A stretch of 15,239 bases of DNA. Origin: Dehalococcoidia bacterium (GTDB lineage: Bacteria; Chloroflexota; Dehalococcoidia; GIF9; AB-539-J10). Below the pieces are notes generated by a model. That model was not told where the DNA came from. It ran no database searches and saw only the letters and a program-made list of their open reading frames with translations. The stretch is from assembly GCA_003562555.1 (NCBI GenBank), contig PWUO01000282.1:1-15239 (forward strand), given 5' to 3'. A program made the position numbers and the translations under genes. This document shows, one piece after another, positions 1-6,752 of the stretch (its first letter is position 1; each line of letters opens with the position of its first letter).

Positions 1-237
1 CATGTCCGCGATGTGTTTCACATAAGGTTGTATTCCTGTCCAGTCCCCGGAACTCACGTAGTAACGAACAAGTGCGAAGCGCACGTCAGCGGCGCGTTGC
101 GCATCCACATTCTCCTTGAACCGCTCAAACTCGGCGGCGGTGGACCAGCTCATGAAGGTGAACACCGCAAGAAGCGCGACCATGATGACGACGGAGAACG
201 CGGCGATCATTCGGAACAGCAGGCTACGGTTTCTCAT
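1..237 (-). CDS. Sensor histidine kinase, N-terminal part only
   Basis: The first 79 codons of a membrane histidine kinase that continues beyond the left edge. The N-terminus is short and basic (MRNRSLLFR), followed by one membrane segment at about residues 10-32 (IAAFSVVIMVALLAVFTFM). An extracytoplasmic stretch follows with VRYYVSSGDWTGIQPY, matching the 'YY...G.W.GI' pattern found in the sensor region of many Baes/PhoR-like kinases. No HAMP, DHp or ATPase domain is in the window, so the kinase call rests on this pattern and on position. Its ATG (237-235) lies inside the response regulator gene ahead of it; the two reading frames overlap by 14 bases (224-237), as in many regulator-kinase pairs that are translationally coupled. 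The signal it senses cannot be read from the sequence. Confidence 0.8.
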   Translation of the reverse strand, partial: MRNRSLLFRMIAAFSVVIMVALLAVFTFMSWSTAAEFERFKENVDAQRAADVRFALVRYYVSSGDWTGIQPYVKHIADM

Positions 238-919
238 AGTCTCCCTCGGAGAATACGTAGCCTGCGCCGTAGACGGTCTTCACGAAACGGGGGTGTGCGG
301 GATCAGGCTCCAGCTTGCGTCGAAGGTTTCGTATGTGCGCGTCGATGGTGCGTTCGTAGCCATCGAAGTCCTCGCCGAGCGCCTTGTCGATCAGTTGGTC
401 CCGGCTGAAGACGCGGCCCGGCTGGAGTGCCAGGACGCCCAGCAGGCGGAACTCTGCCCGGGTCAGGCCCAACGGCTTTCCGCTTAGGAAGCCTTCGCGT
501 CTTCTGAAGTCGAGATGGAGGGCACCCCGATGAAGTTCATCAGGGCCGCGTTCTCCGGGGAGACGTCGCAGCACTGCCCGCACTCGGGCTGCCAGCTCGC
601 CAGGGCTGAAGGGCTTCGTGACGTAATCGTCGGCACCGATGTCCAGTCCTGTGAGTTTGTCGGCATCTGTCGTGCGTGCGGTCAACATAATGATTGGCAC
701 GTCCGATTCCTGCCGGAGTGTGCGACATACCTCGATCCCATCGATGTGTGGCAGCATGAGGTCCAGGACGATCAGATCCGGACGCCTCTCGCGAGCGGCA
801 GTGATTGCCCGGGCGCCGTCCTCAGCCACTATTACGGTGTGGCCATCCCTCTGGAGGTAGAGCTTCACCAAACGCGCCGTGTTCGCGTCGTCATCGACTA
901 CCAGTATCTTGTGTGCCAT
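224..919 (-). CDS. OmpR/PhoB-family response regulator
   Basis: A 231-residue two-domain transcription factor. The receiver domain is residues 4-118: acidic pocket D9-D11, phospho-acceptor D53 in VLDLMLP, T80 in MLTA, and K102 in TKPF. The C-terminal winged helix is about residues 130-226, with LTRAEFRLLGVL, the recognition region YERTIDAHIRNLRRKLE, and the closing wing VKTVYGAGYVF. Phosphorylation by the kinase encoded next (start at 237) should promote dimerisation and DNA binding. The ATG at 919 is preceded by GGTGG six bases upstream, and the protein begins directly with the first receiver strand (KILVVDDD), so the start is secure. Target genes are unknown. The neighbouring gap at 920-1641 contains repeated GGGTTGTGC half-sites that could be its own binding sites, but that is inference. 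Length and all key residues are normal. Confidence 0.96.
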   Translation of the reverse strand: MAHKILVVDDDANTARLVKLYLQRDGHTVIVAEDGARAITAARERRPDLIVLDLMLPHIDGIEVCRTLRQESDVPIIMLTARTTDADKLTGLDIGADDYVTKPFSPGELAARVRAVLRRLPGERGPDELHRGALHLDFRRREGFLSGKPLGLTRAEFRLLGVLALQPGRVFSRDQLIDKALGEDFDGYERTIDAHIRNLRRKLEPDPAHPRFVKTVYGAGYVFSEGDYEKP

Positions 920-1232
920 TGTTCGCCACCAGGAAGTGCATTATGTGCCTGTCGAGTCATTGTAGCGCACGTCATGGGGAACGTACGCATCCGCAGCGGA
1001 TGGTAGTGACTCCTTCCCGTCCGGCGCTTGGTGCTGTGCCATTTGACCGGTCGTCCATCCCCCGTTCGGGTCTCGCATCTGATTTCGTACTTCACTTCGG
1101 TGAGACTGACAGCGGATTGTCAATTTCTCGTCAGAAGAGGGGGCAGCGCCGGTCTTCCCAGGTGACTCCGTGTTCCCGGTACGATGAGGTGAGGCGGAGT
1201 GTGGCGAATGCCCTGCGGTCTTGTACAAATCC

Positions 1233-1317
1233 GGGGGTTGTGCGCACAACCCCCTTGAGAGAGAGGTGCCCGCTGCCACCTGCGGGCTGTATCTCCAGCC
1301 GGGCCTCCTCACCCGGC
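1233..1317. ncRNA. Candidate structured element: palindrome plus two matched hairpins
   Basis: Three inverted repeats occur within 85 bases. At 1233-1254 GGGGGTTGTGC is followed at once by its exact reverse complement. At 1268-1287 GCCCGC/GCGGGC enclose the loop TGCCACCT. At 1298-1317 GCCGGG/CCCGGC enclose the loop CCTCCTCA. The last two share the same 6-8-6 geometry and are 10 bases apart. On the plus strand the loops resemble the anti-Shine-Dalgarno sequence; on the minus strand they read AGGTGGCA and TGAGGAGG. This could be a small RNA, a protein-binding region or terminator debris. No good promoter of its own is visible, so the RNA call is only a hypothesis. Confidence 0.3.
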
Positions 1318-1514
1318 GTTTGGAATCAGGCTAGCAGCAGAATGTCAATTTTCCGTGAATTGCCTGCGAAGGGCTGTTGATCTTCGCGCGTCCACCCTGC
1401 ACAACCCGGGCCATGTATCCGGTCACGTGTTGTTCCGTCGACCTGATGACCTCTAAACCGTCCGTCTGGCTGAGTCGTTTTCTGATCAGTCGACCGTCGT
1501 GAGGCGTGCAGGAA

Positions 1515-1542
1515 TTGCCCTATGCTAGTGATTACAGATAAG
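1515..1542 (+). promoter_or_regulatory. Weak promoter candidate for the flavodoxin gene
   Basis: TTGCCC (1515-1520), a 16-base spacer, then GATAAG (1537-1542). It would start transcription near 1549, about 93 bases before the ATG. The matches are only moderate; it is listed because nothing better is visible ahead of the gene. Confidence 0.25.
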
Positions 1543-1641
1543 TGCTGATGCGACAGGAGGCGTGTGATACATCCGCGGAAACCGCGTACAAAGTAGTGAG
1601 ATGCGAGAAACGCCCGGACAGGGCAGAGGAAGGAGACGGAG

Positions 1642-2196
1642 ATGGAGGCTACGAGAGTGCTGGTAACCTACTCAACGGTACATGGTTCGACCGCCGAGAT
1701 TGCGCGGGCCATTGCTCTCACGCTCTGTCGCACGGGCATGGATGTAGATGTGCTGTCTGCTTCCGAGGTGCGAGAAGTGAAGTCGTATGATGCCGTGGTC
1801 GTTGGCAGCGCGGTATACGGGGGCAAGTGGAGAAAGGAAGCAGTGGACTTCCTCGAGCGTTTCGGACTTGATCTGTTCAATCGGGATGTATGGCTGTTCC
1901 AGAGCGGACCGCTGGGACACTCGGCGCAATACATCGTGCGGGCGCTACCTGTGAATGTCGCCCTCTATGCGGAATACCTGAGGGTGAAGGGGTCAGCCAC
2001 CTTTGGCGGCAAGTTTGACGGCATGCAGGGTGGCCCGGTGGGCCGATTCCTCGCGAGAGCGGGTTTTAAGGGTGACTATCGCGATTTCGCGGAGATTCGT
2101 CTCTGGGCAGAAGAGGTGGCCCGTGCGACTGCCCTGAAGTCGGTACTGACTCGTAACGGAAGCCGCCGACTGTCTCGAGTTGGAAGTGGACGCTGA
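1642..2196 (+). CDS. Flavodoxin-domain protein, HemG-like
   Basis: A 184-residue FMN-binding flavodoxin-fold protein. The phosphate-binding loop is YSTVHGSTAEIA (residues 10-21). The second flavin loop is VVGSAVYGGKW (53-63), a form typical of the flavodoxin_5 group that includes menaquinone-dependent protoporphyrinogen oxidase HemG. The C-terminal GDYRDFAEIRLWAEEVA (144-160) also matches that group. Family members transfer electrons from a quinone or reductase through FMN. Whether this one oxidises protoporphyrinogen is uncertain, because no haem gene is nearby and many bacteria carry several such paralogues. GAAGGAG lies 6-7 bases before the ATG at 1642, fixing the start. The basic C-terminal tail (RNGSRRLSRVGSGR) is unlike the core and may be a loose extension. 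It is a single gene, convergent with the glucan cluster. Confidence 0.88.
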   Translation: MEATRVLVTYSTVHGSTAEIARAIALTLCRTGMDVDVLSASEVREVKSYDAVVVGSAVYGGKWRKEAVDFLERFGLDLFNRDVWLFQSGPLGHSAQYIVRALPVNVALYAEYLRVKGSATFGGKFDGMQGGPVGRFLARAGFKGDYRDFAEIRLWAEEVARATALKSVLTRNGSRRLSRVGSGR

Positions 2197-2211
2197 TTAC
2201 GCCTGCGTAAT
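2196..2211. repeat. Inverted repeat at convergent gene ends
   Basis: ATTACGC and GCGTAAT with a 2-base spacer, beginning on the last base of the flavodoxin stop codon and covering the stop of the mini-ORF on the other strand. It could act as a weak bidirectional terminator, but no T-run follows on either strand. Confidence 0.35.
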
Positions 2212-2256
2212 GCGCCGGGTGAGATCATAAGCCTGGGTGATGTACCCGGCCACCAT
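2197..2256 (-). CDS. 19-residue mini-ORF with a Shine-Dalgarno site
   Basis: ATG at 2256-2254 reads MVAGYITQAYDLTRRITQA and stops at TAA 2199-2197. GAGAGGAGG lies 4 bases before the ATG, a strong if slightly close ribosome binding site. I do not recognise the product. It is in the same frame as the mini-ORF at 2335-2412, and a third frame at 2225-2341 fills the space between, so all three may be pieces of one decayed gene of about 72 codons. Its GTG-GCC-GGG-TAC start resembles a stretch in the 920-1641 gap (1406-1426, minus strand). Confidence 0.3.
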   Translation of the reverse strand: MVAGYITQAYDLTRRITQA

Positions 2257-2412
2257 AGTGCCTCCTCTCAGTCAACCGGGTGAAGTACCGCAGGGGCACG
2301 CGTACTGCGCTCTCCTGCCGGAACACCCGGATCAGCGGCATCCTGAGTTCGCCAGGTTTGGGTGGCGGCCATCTTTCAGAACGGCCTCCCGAATCGCCCA
2401 CAAGGCTTTCAT
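2197..2412 (-). pseudogene. Possible frameshifted small gene after the DUF5752-like gene
   Basis: Three short frames follow one another on the minus strand. The first (2412-2335) starts MKALWAIREAVLKDGRHP, one base after the upstream stop codon (TGA-A-ATG). The second (2341-2225) starts MPLIRVFRQESAVRVP. The third is at 2256-2197. First and third share a frame; the second is shifted. Each has the GC-rich third positions expected of coding DNA here, and together they tile the whole segment without a gap. Two compensating frameshifts would give one protein of about 72 residues. I recognise no family. The alternative is chance open frames in GC-rich DNA. Confidence 0.3.
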
Positions 2413-2413
2413 T

Positions 2414-2719
2414 TCAGTTTCTGCGTGATTCGAGGAAGGCGACGCGTTCCGCCAGTCGGCGCAGCGTGGTTGAAGGATTCTTTGTCTCCCACAACTCGCG
2501 CGCGAGGGCATGATCTCCTATGACATCGGCTACCCAGTTCCCGAAGTCGTTCTTCTGGCTGTTCACGTGAAACGAGAACACGTCCTCCTTCATGCTGCTC
2601 ACCGCACGGGCGAGATCGCGCAGATTCCAGAACTCACTGCCATCCCGGCAGCGGAACACGAAATGTTCAGGGACGTTTGCGAGGATCCTCTCCGCCTCGC
2701 TCGCAAGCATGCGTGGCAT
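2414..2719 (-). CDS. Small DUF5752-like protein
   Basis: A 101-residue soluble protein of unknown function. The centre FSFHVNSQKNDFGNWVADVIGDHALARELW (residues 48-77, written here only for its key positions: FHV, NDF, NWV, D65, GD, LA) fits my memory of the DUF5752 pattern 'FH..R.DF..W...V.GD..LA..L'. Residues 18-23 (EHFVFRC) would form the opening strand. The family is often found near glycosyltransferase and amylase genes, which agrees with its place after the debranching enzyme, and a role in glucan metabolism is inferred from that alone. GGAGGAGG lies 6 bases before the ATG at 2719, so the start is well supported. The 101-base gap to the gene ahead of it could hold a weak internal promoter. 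Confidence 0.7.
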   Translation of the reverse strand: MPRMLASEAERILANVPEHFVFRCRDGSEFWNLRDLARAVSSMKEDVFSFHVNSQKNDFGNWVADVIGDHALARELWETKNPSTTLRRLAERVAFLESRRN

Positions 2720-2820
2720 CTAACGCCTCCTCCATCCGCACTTAGCACTGAGTTTACGACTCTATGTTATCCTGCGCGAAACGCAAACGTGGTGTAGCTC
2801 CTCGCGGCAAGGGTGTATGG

Positions 2821-4953
2821 TCATTCCTGTGATACTAGCACGATGAGCGTGCGGTCGCCGATATGCACTGTGCCCCCGTCCTCCACCTTCTCCACCTCTC
2901 CTTCGGTGAAGCCACTGCGCGTGTCCAGCGCCACGGACCACTGACTGTTGACCAATCCTGCCGGAATCTGGAATTCGATGGCCTCATGATACGCGTTGAG
3001 CAGGATGAGCAGTGTTGCTCCTGTGACTCGTTCACCACGTTCGTCGGTCTCTCCGGGCATGTCTCCGGCAAGGAGCACCCCGATACACCGAAGCCATGAC
3101 GAACCCCAATCCTCCTCGGTCATCTCCTGTCCGTCCGCCCTGAGCCACATTATGTCTTTGATATCGGTGCCGCGGATGCGGCGGCCCAGGAAGAACCGGC
3201 GCCTGTGAAGTACAGGGTTGTCATGCCGAAATGCCACCATTTGTGTCGCGAATTGCAGCATCCTCTCTGCAGTGTCATCGAGCGACCAGTTGTACCAACT
3301 CAGGTCGTTGTCCTGGCAAAAGGTATTGTTGTTACCCTCTTTTGTGTGCCAGAGCTCGTCCCCACCATGCACCATCGGGACTCCCTGTGACAGGCACAAC
3401 AACGCGAAGAGGTTTCGGGCCTGTCGCTCCCGCAGTTGGTTGATACCTTCGTCGCCGGTCGGCCCCTCTGCTCCACAATTCCACGACAGATTCTCGTTCG
3501 CTCCGTCGCGATTTTCCTCACCGTTGGCGTCGTTATGTTTGTCGTTGTAGCTCACAAGGTCGCGCAGACTGAAGCCATCATGTGCGGTCACGAAGTTGAT
3601 GCTCGCATGGGGTCTACGTCCTGTCTCTTCGTACAGGTCGCTGCTTCCCGCAAGGCGCGTCGCGACACTGCCAACGTGTCCGTCATCACCGCGCCAGAAG
3701 CGGCGGACCGTATCACGATAGTCGCCGTTCCATTCGGTCCAGAGTACGGGGAAGTTTCCCACTTGATAGCCTCCCTCGCCTACGTCCCAGGGCTCGGCAA
3801 TGAGCTTGACGCGTGAGATTATCGGGTCCTGATGAATGATATCGAAGAAGGCGGACAGGCGATCGACGTCATGCAGTTCCCGCGCCAGCGTGGCCGCGAG
3901 GTCGAAGCGGAAGCCGTCGACGTGCATCTCCTGAACCCAGTACCTCAGGCTGTCCATAATTAGTTTGAGAACCTGCGGGTGACGCATGTTCGGGCTGTTT
4001 CCCGTGCCCGTGTAGTCCACGTAGTAGCGCAGGTTGTCCGGCACGAGCCGGTAGTAGATGGGGTTATCGATGCCTCGAAAGCTCAGAGTGGGGCCGAGCT
4101 CGTTGCCCTCGCAGGTGTGGTTGTACACCACATCGAGGATGACCTCGATTCCTGCAGCATGAAGCGCCTTCACCATCTGCTTGAACTCGCGCACCTGTTC
4201 CCCCCGGTCCCCTGTGCCCGAGTAGCGTGCCGTGGGCGCGAAGAAGGACAGCGAGTTGTATCCCCAGTAGTTGCTCAGACCACGTTGCACGAGATGGTGC
4301 TCGTCGACAAATTCGTGGACGGGCAGCAACTCGACTGCCGTGATGCCTAGACTCAGCAGGTGCTTGAGAACCGGCTCGGACGCGAGTCCGAGATAGGTGC
4401 CGCGCTGTTCTTCCGCGACTGCGTCGAATCTCCTGGTCAGCCCTTTGACGTGCGTCTCGTAGATGACGCTGCGGTGCCACGGCCTGCGCGGGTGGCGGTC
4501 TCCCTCCCAGTCGAATGAGGGGTCTATGACGACGGACCTCGGCACTCCAACCGCGCTGTCACGGTCATCGGAGGTCAGATCAGCCTCGTTCGAACCGGCC
4601 TGATATCCAAACACCGGTGCATCCCAGTCCACGCGTCCGCTCAACGCTCTTGAGTACGGATCCATCAGGAGTTTCGCAGGATTGAAGCGAAGTCCGGCCT
4701 CGGGCTGATACGGGCCGTACACCCTGTAGCCGTAGAGTTGACCTGGCCCAACCCCTTCAACGTAGCCGTGCCAGACATAACCCGTTACCTCTTTCAGTGC
4801 GAAACGGGTTGACTCCTCATTGGGATTCGCGGGGTCATAGAGACATAGCTCCACCTGTTCGGCATTCTCGCTGTACAGTGCGAAGTTCGTTCCCTCACGA
4901 TCCCATGTGGCTCCTAATGGATAGGGTTTCCCTGGCCGTAGCTTCGGTGACAT
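2821..4953 (-). CDS. glgX: Glycogen debranching enzyme (GlgX/isoamylase type, GH13)
   Basis: A 710-residue enzyme that hydrolyses alpha-1,6 branch points of glycogen or related glucans, normally in the cytoplasm. An N-terminal CBM48-type beta domain (about residues 8-100; LGATWDREGTNFALYS) precedes the GH13 barrel. The four conserved regions are intact: DVVYNHT (274-280), GFRFDLA with nucleophile D351, LIAEPWD with acid/base E387, and FVTAHDG with transition-state D459. NYWGYNSLSFFAP (228-240) and GGDELWHTKEGNNNTFCQDN (530-549) are typical of GlgX/TreX. A C-terminal beta domain follows (about 595-710). Length is normal. AGGGAGGA lies just before the ATG at 4953. The gene begins 43 bases after the GT4 glycosyltransferase stop, so they are probably one transcript. 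It could be called isoamylase or TreX; the exact branch-length preference cannot be told from sequence. Confidence 0.96.
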   Translation of the reverse strand: MSPKLRPGKPYPLGATWDREGTNFALYSENAEQVELCLYDPANPNEESTRFALKEVTGYVWHGYVEGVGPGQLYGYRVYGPYQPEAGLRFNPAKLLMDPYSRALSGRVDWDAPVFGYQAGSNEADLTSDDRDSAVGVPRSVVIDPSFDWEGDRHPRRPWHRSVIYETHVKGLTRRFDAVAEEQRGTYLGLASEPVLKHLLSLGITAVELLPVHEFVDEHHLVQRGLSNYWGYNSLSFFAPTARYSGTGDRGEQVREFKQMVKALHAAGIEVILDVVYNHTCEGNELGPTLSFRGIDNPIYYRLVPDNLRYYVDYTGTGNSPNMRHPQVLKLIMDSLRYWVQEMHVDGFRFDLAATLARELHDVDRLSAFFDIIHQDPIISRVKLIAEPWDVGEGGYQVGNFPVLWTEWNGDYRDTVRRFWRGDDGHVGSVATRLAGSSDLYEETGRRPHASINFVTAHDGFSLRDLVSYNDKHNDANGEENRDGANENLSWNCGAEGPTGDEGINQLRERQARNLFALLCLSQGVPMVHGGDELWHTKEGNNNTFCQDNDLSWYNWSLDDTAERMLQFATQMVAFRHDNPVLHRRRFFLGRRIRGTDIKDIMWLRADGQEMTEEDWGSSWLRCIGVLLAGDMPGETDERGERVTGATLLILLNAYHEAIEFQIPAGLVNSQWSVALDTRSGFTEGEVEKVEDGGTVHIGDRTLIVLVSQE

Positions 4954-4996
4954 GCTGTCCTCCCTTGTGCCTCGTCCTGCTTCCTGCGTCGCTGGC

Positions 4997-6439
4997 CTAT
5001 ATCATCTGCGAACGTACATCGGCGACGCTGCCGCGCAACGGCGGACGGACGGAAGGCGAAGCCGCAACCGCGCCGATCGCCGCAGCATCCAGTTGCGATG
5101 GTTCGACCAGCGCCTCTCGCGCACGCTGCACAACCACCTCGAACGGCCGGGCAAGAGCTCCGTGCACACGCGCGCGGCTCTCCAAACGCTCGACCAGGCC
5201 GTCCACGACGAACGGCCATGTGTACTGTCGGGCCGTCACCTGTCCTGCATTGCGCAGTCGTTGGGACACTTCCGGATGGGCTGCCAGGTAGTCGAGGTAG
5301 CCAGCGATCTCGTCGGCATCGTTCGTATCGAGCACAATGCTGTTGAAGAAGTGCTGCGCGTAGTCCTCTCCCGTACCGCCAGTGAACACCACACCGCTGG
5401 ACGCCATCACTTCAAGACCGACCAGTCCGAAAGGCTCGTGACTGCTGTTGGCCAGTACGGCGTCGCACGCGTGGTACAGCGTGCGCAGGAGTTCGTGTTG
5501 GCAGTGGAAGCGTATGTTAAGAATATCGGCGTCCCCGGCAGCGAGAATAGCAGCGAGTCGCTCCTCGACGCTTTCTCCATTTGTGGTCACATCCCTCACC
5601 TTCAAGCCCAGGGATACGGCTCTCTCCAGCACTTCGGAACCGTAGCCCTCCATACCGCCCCTTGCGATGAAGATGGGTCGTCGGCCGGTGGCTTTCAGCT
5701 TGGCAGCACCCTCGACTGACTGCATCCATGCTTTGCCGGGGTCCCATCGCGCCACTTTGAGCAGCAGCGGATCGCCGCCAAGGCGCTGCCGGACCTCGGA
5801 TGCGGCACCCTCGTTCACGGGGCGCAGCAGATCTTCCGGAATACCATTGGGAATCACGAGCGTAGGAACGCCCATGTCCCGCATGATGTGCTTCATGTCG
5901 CGGCTCCCGGCGGTGATTGTCGTCTCCCGCTTCAGCCGCTCCCAGTCGATGTGCTCGAACCCGAAGGTGTTGTTCGCGTTCCAGAAGATGCCGACTTCGT
6001 CTCTCAGCCCTGCAGTTCTAAGTTGTTCACTCAGCCGGCACGCGGCCTCGGCAGTGTGCCACTCCTCGGCGAGGACTGCGACGAGCTTGCCCTCGGCGAC
6101 AGACGGTCGCACGATATGCTCAATGATCCATGGTGGAATCGAGCGGCTGAAGTCCTCGTGCTTCTCGTACTCGCCCTGGTAGACGCCGTTCGGGAAGCTC
6201 TGGCTTATCCACTGACACCAGCGATGCAATACGAGGTTGCCATTCTCAGTACGTTCTTCGCCCTTCAGGTTGGGATCGCCGATGAAGAACAGGTGTGTCG
6301 GGAAGCCCTTGACGGCCAGCGTGCGCGCAAGCTGTGCGATGCGCACGCCGAGACCACCGGCGAGCGCATAGAGATCAGGGCCCTCGAAAGAAAGCAGTAC
6401 GAATACTGTGTTGTCGTCCCGCATGCTCTCAGGTTTCAT
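4997..6439 (-). CDS. GT4-family glycosyltransferase
   Basis: A 480-residue GT-B fold glycosyltransferase, probably using a nucleotide sugar. The N-terminal domain opens FVLLSFEGPDLYALAGGLG (13-31), where the GGLG loop is the sugar-nucleotide-side glycine motif also seen in glycogen synthases. VIPNGI (195-200) is the GT4 linker. VARWDPGK (229-236) supplies the Arg and Lys that contact the donor phosphates. EPFGLVGLE (335-343) is the EX7E motif. The C-terminal tail after about residue 425 is variable. I chose ATG 6439 over upstream in-frame codons because the fold starts right after it and GGAGG lies 10 bases upstream. Next to GlgX, its likely product is a storage glucan, trehalose-like or other glucoside; the acceptor is not readable. 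A strong promoter lies about 165 bases upstream. Confidence 0.9.
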   Translation of the reverse strand: MKPESMRDDNTVFVLLSFEGPDLYALAGGLGVRIAQLARTLAVKGFPTHLFFIGDPNLKGEERTENGNLVLHRWCQWISQSFPNGVYQGEYEKHEDFSRSIPPWIIEHIVRPSVAEGKLVAVLAEEWHTAEAACRLSEQLRTAGLRDEVGIFWNANNTFGFEHIDWERLKRETTITAGSRDMKHIMRDMGVPTLVIPNGIPEDLLRPVNEGAASEVRQRLGGDPLLLKVARWDPGKAWMQSVEGAAKLKATGRRPIFIARGGMEGYGSEVLERAVSLGLKVRDVTTNGESVEERLAAILAAGDADILNIRFHCQHELLRTLYHACDAVLANSSHEPFGLVGLEVMASSGVVFTGGTGEDYAQHFFNSIVLDTNDADEIAGYLDYLAAHPEVSQRLRNAGQVTARQYTWPFVVDGLVERLESRARVHGALARPFEVVVQRAREALVEPSQLDAAAIGAVAASPSVRPPLRGSVADVRSQMI

Positions 6440-6463
6440 GTGGGTGAGCCCTCCAGCTAATGA

Positions 6464-6473
6464 TAACGCGTTA
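6464..6473. promoter_or_regulatory. Palindrome upstream of the glycosyltransferase start
   Basis: TAACGCGTTA is a perfect 10-base palindrome 24 bases before the ATG of the GT4 gene. It could be a repressor site within the leader or a second-promoter operator. The evidence is symmetry and position only. Confidence 0.25.
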
Positions 6474-6600
6474 CGGTGTGCCGCAATACGGGTAAAATGA
6501 CGAAAAGGCCTCACAACGGATGGAATAAGTAGAGACCTGCACCCACGAGCTTCCCCTCACCTCCCCTGTGCACACGGATATGTCGGCCAGGCACAGCCCT

Positions 6601-6628
6601 ATTGTACGCAATGGCACGGCCGCGTCAA
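6601..6628 (-). promoter_or_regulatory. Sigma-70-type promoter of the glucan operon
   Basis: On the minus strand TTGACG (6628-6623), a 16-base spacer, then TACAAT (6606-6601): five of six matches in each box. Transcription would begin near 6594 and give a leader of about 155 bases before the GT4 ATG. This is the best promoter match on the minus strand in the window. Confidence 0.65.
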
Positions 6629-6752
6629 AACGGACTTCTATGCGCGTTTCCGTACAGAAGTCGCGAACGCACTCGAATTTCCTCTGTCCGGTCACGTAGG
6701 CTGCACTGATTCGTCCTTATGAGACGATGGCTGATGCCGTTTCACTAGTGGA

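Larger units (their letters stand above)
920..1641. other. 722-base gap between response regulator and flavodoxin gene
   Basis: Divergent intergenic space. I see no convincing gene. It holds a perfect 22-base palindrome (1233-1254), two 6-bp hairpins with 8-nt loops (1268-1287, 1298-1317), a further GGGTTGTGC half-site (1399-1407, minus sense), a minus-strand TTGACA at about 1355 without a good -10 partner, a weak plus-strand promoter near 1515-1542, and a small hairpin CGCGG-AAA-CCGCG at 1574-1586 in the flavodoxin leader. A minus-strand open stretch (about 1520-1331) has coding-like third positions but no clear start. Confidence 0.6.
6440..6752. other. 313-base gap: leader of the glucan operon
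   Basis: Between the end of the MBL-fold gene and the start of the GT4 gene, both on the minus strand. It holds a strong minus-strand promoter (6601-6628), a leader of about 155 bases and a 10-base palindrome TAACGCGTTA (6464-6473) just before the ribosome binding site. I found no clear terminator for the MBL gene in it. Confidence 0.6.

Noticed and set aside
1331..1426. 31-codon GTG-start frame on the minus strand in the 920-1641 gap
   Set aside because: Coding-like third positions but no ribosome binding site and no recognised product; mentioned only for its likeness to the mini-ORF at 2197-2256.
1542..1790. 82-codon plus-strand frame overlapping the flavodoxin start
   Set aside because: Overlaps the well-supported flavodoxin gene out of frame and has an unusual Gly/Asp-rich composition.
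4952..5719. 255-codon plus-strand open frame
   Set aside because: Antisense to the GT4 glycosyltransferase; no motif and no ribosome binding site.
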